From Thermoplasmata archaeon (lineage in GTDB: Archaea > Thermoplasmatota > Thermoplasmata > Thermoplasmatales > Thermoplasmataceae): a DNA stretch of 18,304 nt. This document shows positions 12,497 through 18,304 of the stretch, piece by piece (positions within the stretch are counted from its first letter, which is position 1; every line of letters starts with the position of its first letter). Under the pieces are notes generated by a model. It was not told the origin of the DNA and did not search any database. It worked only from the letters and a program-made list of their open reading frames with translations. The stretch spans positions 1-18,304 of the forward strand of contig JAKAYJ010000006.1 in assembly GCA_021816385.1 (NCBI GenBank). Direction: 5' to 3'. The translations under genes and the position numbers were made by a program.

Positions 12497-14605
12497 ATGG
12501 GTATTGTTTCAGAAGGGAAGCCTTATCCCCTCGGATCAACTCTTACAAATGATGGAGCAAATTTTGCAATTTATTCTGAAGAGGCCGATTCAATCGAACT
12601 GGCACTTTTTAAGCCTTCTGACCTGAAGTCTCCCAATGAAACCATACAGATGAAGGAAGTTGATGCGCATGTCTGGCACTGTGAAGTTTCCGGTATCAAG
12701 GAAGGACAGCTGTATGGTTACTACGTTGATGGTCCGTTCGATCCCACTCAGGGTCTCAGATTCAACAAGAACAAGCTGCTGATAGATCCTTATTCCAAGT
12801 CGCTGAACTCCAGAATAAACTGGGATGATAGCATATTCCCATATGACATCATGTATGGATCAACTGTTAACAATGAGGATGACACGGAATTCATGCCAAA
12901 GTCAAGGGTTGTCAATGATTTGTACGACTGGCAGGATGTAAGAAAGCCGGAGAGGAGATGGAATGACACAATAATTTATGAAACACATGTAAAAAGTATC
13001 ACGCAGATGAGGGAAGATTTGGATAAGAATATCAGGGGTACATATTCAGCACTTGGTTCCTCGAAGGTGGTCAACTATCTTAAAGACCTTGGAATAACTG
13101 CAGTTGAACTTATGCCGGTACATCAGCATGTGGATGACAAGATCCTGGTGGATAGGGGGCTGACAAACTACTGGGGTTACAATACCATAGCATACTTTGC
13201 TCCTGACCTGAGATATTCCGCGACCCAGGACAATCAGATAAAGGAATTCAAGGACATGGTCTTCAATCTCCACTCAAATGGCATAGAAGTAATACTCGAT
13301 GTAGTTTACAATCACACAGCTGAGGGAAACCATATGGGTCCGCTGCTTTCATTCAGGGGAATTGATAACAGGACATACTATTTTCTTGACCCATCGAACC
13401 CATCTAACTACGTTGATTTTACCGGAACCGGAAATAGCCTGAACGTAAGCAATCCCCAGGTTCTGCAGATGATCATGGATAGTTTGAGATACTGGGCAAT
13501 AGAGATGCAGATCGATGGGTTCAGGTTTGATCTTGCCTCAACGCTTGCAAGGAACCTTTACAGCATAAACATGCTTTCCCCGTTCATGAACGTTATCCAT
13601 CAGGACCCGGTTCTTTCAAGGCTGAAGCTAATCGCTGAGCCGTGGGATATAGGACCGGGTGGATATCAGGTGGGAAATTTTCCTCCAAAGTGGAGTGAAT
13701 GGAATGGGAAATACAGGGATTCCTTAAGAAAGTACTGGAGGGGAGATGATGGAATGACAGGGGAATTTGCTACAAGAATTTCAGGCTCCCCTGACCTTTA
13801 TGATGATGGAGGAAAGAGGCCACATTCCAGCATAAATTTTGTAACCTGCCACGATGGTTTCACTCTCATGGACCTGGTTTCATACAAAACCAAGCATAAT
13901 GAGGCCAACACAGAAGGATTTGAAGGTGGAGTCGATGAAAATTACAGCTTCAATAACGGTGTAGAGGGAAAAACTGATGATAAGAAAATTCTGGGACTGA
14001 GGTACAGGAGCATCAAGAATCTCCTGCTCTCGCTTTTTGTGTCACAGGGTACTCCAATGATCCTTGGTGGAGATGAAATAGGAAGAACACAGCAGGGAAA
14101 CAATAACGCATATTGCCAGGATAATGAAATCAGCTGGTACGACTGGAATCTTGATGAGGACAAGCAGAATCTTTACAAGTTCGTTAAGAAGGCAATAGCT
14201 TTAAGGCGTTCTAACCCGGTTCTTGCCAGGAAGAACTTTTTCAGGGGTGATCTCGTAGCTGGAACAGAAATGAAGGATGTTGTGTGGCTGGATAAAAATC
14301 TCGAGGAACTTAAAATGGAAGACTGGACAAATCCATCCATGAAGCATCTTATGGCATGGATAAACGGTGGGTATACAAGTGAGGTCGAATATTCATACAG
14401 GAAGATCACAGGTGGTGATCTTTTGCTACTGTTCAATTCATCTGATATTGATATCATGTTCAAGCTTCCAAACGACACCAAGAAATGGGAACTCTACCTG
14501 GATACGAATGTTCTAAACATGGATACACTTCCAATCAGGCTGGATTCACCCCAATATCTTCTCAAGGCTAGGGGTTCAGCCATTTTACGGGAGATAATCA
14601 AGTAA
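12497..14605 (+). CDS. glgX: Glycogen debranching enzyme, GlgX/TreX type (GH13, isoamylase-like)
   Basis: Hydrolyses alpha-1,6 branches of glycogen or limit dextrins, 702 residues. An N-terminal CBM48-like beta domain (about 10-140) opens with PYPLGSTLTNDGANFAIYS, the family signature. The GH13 barrel follows: ETHVKSITQ (162-170), region I DVVYNHT (268-274), region II GFRFDLAS with nucleophile D345, region III LIAEPWD with acid/base E381, and region IV FVTCHDGFTL with D453. A C-terminal beta domain ends the protein. All catalytic residues are intact. I start at the ATG at 12497, since TTG 12473 overlaps the TATA box and would add eight residues unlike the family. No other glycogen or trehalose genes are adjacent. 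It ends 7 nt from the convergent DCC gene. Confidence 0.95.
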   Translation: MGIVSEGKPYPLGSTLTNDGANFAIYSEEADSIELALFKPSDLKSPNETIQMKEVDAHVWHCEVSGIKEGQLYGYYVDGPFDPTQGLRFNKNKLLIDPYSKSLNSRINWDDSIFPYDIMYGSTVNNEDDTEFMPKSRVVNDLYDWQDVRKPERRWNDTIIYETHVKSITQMREDLDKNIRGTYSALGSSKVVNYLKDLGITAVELMPVHQHVDDKILVDRGLTNYWGYNTIAYFAPDLRYSATQDNQIKEFKDMVFNLHSNGIEVILDVVYNHTAEGNHMGPLLSFRGIDNRTYYFLDPSNPSNYVDFTGTGNSLNVSNPQVLQMIMDSLRYWAIEMQIDGFRFDLASTLARNLYSINMLSPFMNVIHQDPVLSRLKLIAEPWDIGPGGYQVGNFPPKWSEWNGKYRDSLRKYWRGDDGMTGEFATRISGSPDLYDDGGKRPHSSINFVTCHDGFTLMDLVSYKTKHNEANTEGFEGGVDENYSFNNGVEGKTDDKKILGLRYRSIKNLLLSLFVSQGTPMILGGDEIGRTQQGNNNAYCQDNEISWYDWNLDEDKQNLYKFVKKAIALRRSNPVLARKNFFRGDLVAGTEMKDVVWLDKNLEELKMEDWTNPSMKHLMAWINGGYTSEVEYSYRKITGGDLLLLFNSSDIDIMFKLPNDTKKWELYLDTNVLNMDTLPIRLDSPQYLLKARGSAILREIIK

Positions 14606-14612
14606 AACAGGG

Positions 14613-15008
14613 TCAGTTCATGACTCCATTATTCAGTCTATTAAGCAACGAGAAGAATGACTGGACTTTACCGTTATGTCTCTTCCTAGAGATAACTGAA
14701 TAAAATTTATCACCTATTCCTGATATATGCAGCAGGAACATCATAGGTTCAAGAGGAAATAGAATCTTAACGGTCTTTGTAAGAGTAAAAATTGCGTCAA
14801 ATCCTATCTCTGTCTTCCCGTTTCCTATTTTCATGACCAATCCATCTGAACCGTCAAAGGGAGTGCCATTCAATGGTATCTTCCTGAAATTATTTCCTCT
14901 AATCAGGGTTGAAGAGAATTTACAAAGCTCGCATCTATCATCATAAAAAATGTTTACTGTATCAGCTTCTGGCAATACTGAGTTCTGTCCTTTTTCATAT
15001 ACTTTCAT
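14613..15008 (-). CDS. DCC-family thiol-disulfide oxidoreductase-like protein (DUF393)
   Basis: Small protein, 131 residues, with the DCC-family signature DxxCxxC at D23-D-R-C26-E-L-C29 in FYDDRCELCKF. It sits after a first beta strand, as in thioredoxin-like folds. GFDAIFTLTK (about 71-80) and the LHISGIGDKFYSVISRKRH tail also fit the family, in which the second half often ends with a small-hydrophobic/R-rich segment. Cellular role is unknown; an exposed redox CxxC is the only firm clue. The start ATG lies 6 nt after the TAG of the upstream zinc-ribbon gene, so the two are co-transcribed. The 3' end faces the debranching-enzyme gene at 7 nt. Confidence 0.72.
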   Translation of the reverse strand: MKVYEKGQNSVLPEADTVNIFYDDRCELCKFSSTLIRGNNFRKIPLNGTPFDGSDGLVMKIGNGKTEIGFDAIFTLTKTVKILFPLEPMMFLLHISGIGDKFYSVISRKRHNGKVQSFFSLLNRLNNGVMN

Positions 15009-15014
15009 TCACAT

Positions 15015-15185
15015 CTACTTCATTTCCCTTGGCTTGGGAATGGTATAATCACCCTTATCGCCACTGTAATAGTTGAAATTTGCACCACATCTGGGACAGT
15101 TATACCTTGTTACCATGTATGAGTTGAAAGTCCATTGCTTATTTTCCCTTATTCCCTCTGTATTTCCACATACCGGGCATTTCAT
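15015..15185 (-). CDS. Small zinc-ribbon protein, 56 residues
   Basis: Starts at the ATG complementary to 15183-15185 and ends with TAG at 15015-15017. It begins MKCPVCGNTEG and contains a second knuckle, YNCPRCGANF. The four cysteines C3, C6, C30 and C33 (C-X2-C-X23-C-X2-C) make a classic zinc ribbon. The C-terminus is short and polar (PKPREMK). Such minimal ribbons occur in transcription-, translation- and redox-linked proteins, so no function can be assigned. It directly precedes the CxxC protein gene with a 6-nt gap. A weak TATA-like CTTTAAGG is about 24 nt upstream of the ATG (complement of 15205-15212). The Cys spacing makes chance occurrence unlikely. Confidence 0.75.
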   Translation of the reverse strand: MKCPVCGNTEGIRENKQWTFNSYMVTRYNCPRCGANFNYYSGDKGDYTIPKPREMK

Positions 15186-15280
15186 GAATTAACATGTAAT
15201 ACTTCCTTAAAGTTTTTGCCAGAATTTGGAGAAAACAGAATTTTAGAAATTGCATAAAATTCCATGACAATATACTTTTA

Positions 15281-15294
15281 GGATAGATCTATCC
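15281..15294. promoter_or_regulatory. 14-bp perfect palindrome before the HIT-PRTase-LysRS-MetRS operon
   Basis: GGATAGATCTATCC is fully self-complementary. It is flanked by a possible TATA box (AATATACTTTTA, 15269-15280) and by a second short dyad, ACCG-GG-CGGT (15295-15304). A second TATA candidate, ATTTAAAA (15308-15315), lies downstream. Depending on which promoter is used, the palindrome overlaps the start-proximal region or sits upstream of BRE. In RNA it could form a 5-bp stem with a GATC loop. Confidence 0.5.
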
Positions 15295-15307
15295 ACCGGG
15301 CGGTAAA

Positions 15308-15315
15308 ATTTAAAA
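15308..15315 (+). promoter_or_regulatory. Possible TATA box of the HIT-led operon
   Basis: ATTTAAAA would start RNA near 15337, about 12 nt before the TTG at 15349. A competing box at 15269-15280 would give a start near 15301 and could serve a TTG at 15316. Confidence 0.4.
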
Positions 15316-15348
15316 TTGCAGTCTTCCATTACACATCTGGTAAGCGTA

Positions 15349-15774
15349 TTGGAAAACTGTGTATTTTGCAGCAATGTTGTAACAGGGAAGGATGCCCACA
15401 TATTTTACAGGACCGATACAGTCATAGGATTCATGGATAAATTCCCTGTGGAGGAAGGACATGTACTCATCATACCTAGCAAACATTATGAAAACATATT
15501 CGACATCGAAAATGAGGTATATCTGGAAATCCAGGAAGCTGCTAAACAGGTAGCTTCAGCACTGAGGGATGTATTCAATGCAGACGGAATAAACATTGGG
15601 CAGAACAATGGGGAGTGTGCTAGACAGATGGTGATGCACTACCATCTTCACATAATTCCTAGGCACTGTGGAAGGGAAATTGGATGGAACAGATTGAAAC
15701 AGTCAGAGGAAGAGCTGGAATATGATTGCAGAAGAATAGAAAAGAGATTAAATGAGATTAATAATATAGATTAA
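15349..15774 (+). CDS. HIT-family nucleotide hydrolase/transferase
   Basis: Histidine-triad protein that hydrolyses nucleoside phosphoramidates, dinucleoside polyphosphates or adenylated by-products. The triad is HYHLHII (H108, H110, H112 counted from the longest frame), preceded by [12 protein letters not shown] and followed by PR. CVFC (C15, C18), with H57 and H108, could form the structural zinc site of Hint/Fhit-like members. No ATG start exists. TTG at 15349 gives MENCVFC, the usual HIT N-terminus (141 residues), while TTG at 15316 would give 152. It is the first gene of a translation-related operon, 25 nt before the PRTase. An attractive role is cleaning up aminoacyl-AMP made by the synthetases downstream; HIT proteins can hydrolyse lysyl-AMP, but here this is inference. 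Confidence 0.9.
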   Translation: MENCVFCSNVVTGKDAHIFYRTDTVIGFMDKFPVEEGHVLIIPSKHYENIFDIENEVYLEIQEAAKQVASALRDVFNADGINIGQNNGECARQMVMHYHLHIIPRHCGREIGWNRLKQSEEELEYDCRRIEKRLNEINNID

Positions 15775-15785
15775 CATAATAGGAT

Positions 15786-15791
15786 GGGAGG
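15786..15791 (+). promoter_or_regulatory. Shine-Dalgarno of the PRTase-regulator gene
   Basis: GGGAGG lies 8 nt before the ATG at 15800. It fixes that start and indicates translation as an internal operon gene. Confidence 0.7.
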
Positions 15792-15799
15792 AAATTAAA

Positions 15800-16396
15800 A
15801 TGTACAGCTTGGATGAATTATACAACAAGGCGCTCCAATTAAAGAATAAAGGAATGTCAGATAAAGAGATTTCCACGGAATTACATCTCTCAGTGAATAC
15901 TGTCACATGGCTGCTTGCCAGAGACTTCACAAAGCAGAAGAATGTTCAGGATGTGAAGATTGGATGGAGAAGTGTTGGTGTCTATGGGAACAGGATTGCC
16001 AATCTCTCACAGATTATGCTGGATATAATCGAGGAGGAATCCAGTGATGGAGATTACGAGCCTGATTCCATACTGGGCATAACAGTCAACGGAATACCCT
16101 ATGCAACCATGATTTCCTATTTCATGGACAGGGAACTGATCATATACAAACCACACCCTTCCAGAAAGGACGGCTATTTCAGCAGTAACTTTGCATCCGT
16201 CAAGGGTAAGAAAATAGTTGTAATTGATGATGTGTGCAGTACTGGGGAAACACTCAGGAGAACAATAAAGGACATTAGAGAGGAAGGCGGAGAAGTGAAA
16301 CTTGCCATAGTCATCGCATCTAAAATGCAGGAAGATGAAATTGATGGCGTAAGACTGAGGTCATTATTCAGGGCATCCCTGATCGGAAAAGAATGA
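15800..16396 (+). CDS. HTH-phosphoribosyltransferase regulator (GfcR/PyrE-like)
   Basis: Fusion of an N-terminal DNA-binding helix-turn-helix (about residues 18-43, [20 protein letters not shown]) with a type I phosphoribosyltransferase domain. The PRPP-binding motif is intact at 139-151, [13 protein letters not shown]. The hood region is near 60-100 and the substrate loop near [14 protein letters not shown]. It is 198 residues long. The architecture is that of archaeal PyrE-like proteins, including the haloarchaeal sugar regulator GfcR; bona fide orotate PRTases lack the HTH. It may sense PRPP or a nucleotide rather than make OMP. It lies between a HIT hydrolase and LysRS, with a good SD 8 nt upstream and a 5-nt gap to LysRS. 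This suggests autoregulation of a translation/nucleotide operon, which is inference. Confidence 0.85.
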   Translation: MYSLDELYNKALQLKNKGMSDKEISTELHLSVNTVTWLLARDFTKQKNVQDVKIGWRSVGVYGNRIANLSQIMLDIIEEESSDGDYEPDSILGITVNGIPYATMISYFMDRELIIYKPHPSRKDGYFSSNFASVKGKKIVVIDDVCSTGETLRRTIKDIREEGGEVKLAIVIASKMQEDEIDGVRLRSLFRASLIGKE

Positions 16397-16401
16397 TTTA
16401 A

Positions 16402-17904
16402 ATGTACTGGGGACAATCATTAATACACGAATTGAAAGGAAAGCAGAAAGTTTCTACCGGGATATCTCCATCCGGTCCAATTCATCTGGGAAATCTCAGG
16501 GAAATCCTGACAGGGGACATAATATACAAGAGCCTGCTGATGGATGGAAAGGAATCTGAATTCATATATCTTGCGGATGATATCGATCCTCTGAGAAAGG
16601 TATACCCGTTCCTGCCCGAATCATACAGGGAACATGTTGGAAAACCCCTTAGGGATATACCTGCTCCAAGCGGAGAGGGTACTTATTCAGAATATTACCT
16701 CAACCCATTCCTGAAAGCTCTGAAGTCTCTGGATGTCAGGCCTCAGGTCATAAAAACAGGAGAACTTTACAGGGATGGGAAATTTGGAGAAATCATAGAA
16801 AGGGTAATAGAGAAGAAGGATGAGATAAGGAAAATACTGGAGACTGTATCTGGAAGGGAGCTCGAAGAGGGGTGGTTCCCGTACAATCCAAAGTGTTCAG
16901 CTTGCGGAAGGATCAATTCAACTACTGTGACAGGCTACAGCAACGGTAAAGTCTCATATAGCTGCAAATGTGGAAACAATGGTGAAAGTGATATATATCG
17001 CGACGATGGCAAGCTTCCATGGAGGATTGAATGGCCAGCCAAGTGGAAAATTCTCAATGTGACCATAGAACCCTTCGGTAAGGATCATGGAACAGTGGGC
17101 GGATCCTATGATACAGGAAAGGAAATCGTTGAAAAGATTTTTGACTACCCTGCGCCACTGCCGCTCATTTATGAAAGAATACTTCTCAAGGGAAAGGGAG
17201 CAATGCATTCATCCACAGGGGTTAATATACCTGCCCAGGAAATACTAAGTTTTGCACCACCAGAGATAGTGAGGTATATAATGGCAAGAGTTCCGGCAAC
17301 CAGGCATATAGAGTTTGATCCATCACTCGGATTCCTTTCAACAATGGATGAATTCGAGCGCCTTATGAAAATGGAGCAGGAGAAAAAGACAACTGAGGAA
17401 CAGCACTGGATCGCAACACTATCAAAGGCAGGGCGATCCTATGAAACGGTTCCTGATTACAGGCACCTGACCACACTGGTGCAGATATACAGCTCAGAGG
17501 AGAGAATAAGGGAGATAATGATATCGGAGGGAAAGGAACAGGATCCTGCTATACTGAAGGAAACAATAGACATGGCAAGAATCTGGGTCCATAATTATGC
17601 TCCTGAATCATCAAAATTCTCCCTGAAGAACACAGAAGACCCGGTAAACATCACCGAAGATGAAAGAAGAATGCTCTGCGTATTCAACACTAAGCTTCGT
17701 TCTATGGATTCATGGGAGCCAGAAAAGATCCACGAATGTGCTAGAGAATCCATCGGAGAATCAGGCATGCAGCCAGCAGATGGCTTCAAGGTTATTTATA
17801 GGGTGCTTATAGGCAATGAACGGGGACCGAGACTTGGGTTCTTTCTATCGGTGATACCGAGAGAAAAAGTACTCGCAAGGTTCAAATCAATTTGTGGTGA
17901 ATGA
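16402..17904 (+). CDS. lysS: Lysyl-tRNA synthetase, class I
   Basis: Charges tRNA-Lys; the class I form is typical of most archaea and unrelated to class II LysRS. At 500 residues it is near the family length. The HIGH-type motif is PIHLGN (26-31) after STGISPSG. Lys-site residues are in YLADDIDPLRKVY. A zinc-binding insertion has C165/C168 (CSACG) and C188/C190 (CKCG). The KMSKS-equivalent loop is GAMHSSTG (266-273), lacking both lysines of the consensus. A C-terminal helical anticodon-binding region follows. It starts 5 nt after the PRTase stop with no clear SD, so it is probably translated by coupling. It ends 1 nt before the MetRS start. Confidence 0.96.
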   Translation: MYWGQSLIHELKGKQKVSTGISPSGPIHLGNLREILTGDIIYKSLLMDGKESEFIYLADDIDPLRKVYPFLPESYREHVGKPLRDIPAPSGEGTYSEYYLNPFLKALKSLDVRPQVIKTGELYRDGKFGEIIERVIEKKDEIRKILETVSGRELEEGWFPYNPKCSACGRINSTTVTGYSNGKVSYSCKCGNNGESDIYRDDGKLPWRIEWPAKWKILNVTIEPFGKDHGTVGGSYDTGKEIVEKIFDYPAPLPLIYERILLKGKGAMHSSTGVNIPAQEILSFAPPEIVRYIMARVPATRHIEFDPSLGFLSTMDEFERLMKMEQEKKTTEEQHWIATLSKAGRSYETVPDYRHLTTLVQIYSSEERIREIMISEGKEQDPAILKETIDMARIWVHNYAPESSKFSLKNTEDPVNITEDERRMLCVFNTKLRSMDSWEPEKIHECARESIGESGMQPADGFKVIYRVLIGNERGPRLGFFLSVIPREKVLARFKSICGE

Positions 17905-17905
17905 T

Positions 17906-18304
17906 ATGACAGGAAAAATTGTGATCAACTGCGCCTTACCATATGCTAACAGTTCCATTCACATAGGCCATCTTGCAGGGGCATACCTGCCGGGAGATAT
18001 ATTTCACAGATTCATCAAGATATCTGGAAAGGACAGCATCTTCATCTGCGGTACTGATGAATATGGAACTCCCATAGCACTCAAGGCGGAGAAAGAGAAA
18101 AAGACCCCAGAAGAGATAGTCAACAAATATTACAGCGAGTTCAAGGAAACATTCAGTAATGTAGATATAAAATTCGATTATTTCGGAAGGACAACGAGCA
18201 AGACTCATGAAACGTTCGTACAGGACTTCTTCGAAGACCTGGAAAAGAAAGGATACCTGGAAAGGAGGATGATGGAATCTGCATACTGTCCAAGGGAGAA
18301 GAGG
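17906..18304 (+). CDS. metG: Methionyl-tRNA synthetase, N-terminal part (3' truncated by window end)
   Basis: The ATG at 17906 opens 133 codons to the last base of the window with no stop. The N-terminus reads IVINCALPYANSSIHIGHLA, with HIGH at 19-22. It continues FICGTDEYGTPI, both hallmark MetRS segments. The zinc knuckle appears to begin with YCPREKR at the window edge. The start is 1 nt after the LysRS TGA (17902-17904), and GGTGA at 17896-17900 is a modest SD at 5-nt spacing, so the synthetases are translationally coupled. This is the fourth gene of the rightward operon. Confidence 0.96.
   Translation, partial: MTGKIVINCALPYANSSIHIGHLAGAYLPGDIFHRFIKISGKDSIFICGTDEYGTPIALKAEKEKKTPEEIVNKYYSEFKETFSNVDIKFDYFGRTTSKTHETFVQDFFEDLEKKGYLERRMMESAYCPREKR

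Noticed and set aside
1..18304. CRISPR arrays, tRNA/rRNA genes, insertion sequences, toxin-antitoxin pairs
   Set aside because: No regularly spaced repeats, no cloverleaf or rRNA-like stretch in the gaps, no transposase-like protein, and no gap over 300 nt that could hide one.

Overview
The window looks like chromosome from an acidophilic archaeon of the Thermoplasmatales type (Thermoplasma, Ferroplasma, Cuniculiplasma and relatives). This is an inference from gene content and style. The sequence shows a type II methionine aminopeptidase, a class I lysyl-tRNA synthetase, a two-domain CQYC/CPYC protein disulfide oxidoreductase, a DNA-binding phosphoribosyltransferase, and heavy use of ATA and AGG codons. 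TATA boxes sit about 25 nt upstream of many start codons, which implies leaderless mRNAs. Most genes are ordinary core or central metabolism. I see no CRISPR array, insertion sequence, prophage, tRNA or rRNA.

Layout, left to right. The 3' end of a SufR-like Fe-S regulator (1-434) is followed by methionine aminopeptidase (470-1342, +) and thymidylate kinase (1380-2003, -). Next are a Cys/Met-metabolism PLP enzyme (2118-3290, +) and an amino-acid permease (3283-4581, -), whose ends overlap by 8 nt. A two-gene ABC-2 exporter (4678-6443, +) is divergent from the permease. The leftward cluster SCP2 protein plus hydroxyacyl-CoA dehydrogenase/enoyl-CoA hydratase fusion (6515-8822) and the PDO (8895-9554) follow.

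From 9555 to 9808 lies the most structured non-coding stretch. It holds a possible 31-codon leaderless ORF, a T9 tract and a 12-bp perfect inverted repeat in front of a metallo-beta-lactamase-fold hydrolase (9809-10456, +). Citrate synthase (10509-11666, -) and an isochorismatase-fold protein with Gly in place of the catalytic Cys (11768-12346, -) come next. A glycogen-debranching enzyme (12497-14605, +) has an inverted repeat just upstream of its TATA box. A small zinc-ribbon protein and a DCC-type thiol protein form a leftward pair (14613-15185).

The right end is a rightward translation-linked operon: HIT hydrolase, HTH-PRTase regulator, class I LysRS and the first 133 codons of MetRS, with gaps of 1 to 25 nt. 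A 14-bp perfect palindrome lies in front of it.

No wholly new multi-gene system is evident. The parts most worth a second look are three candidate operators (9746-9778, 12434-12461, 15281-15294), the small ORF at 9661, the regulator embedded in the aminoacyl-tRNA synthetase operon, and the Cys-to-Gly isochorismatase-fold protein.
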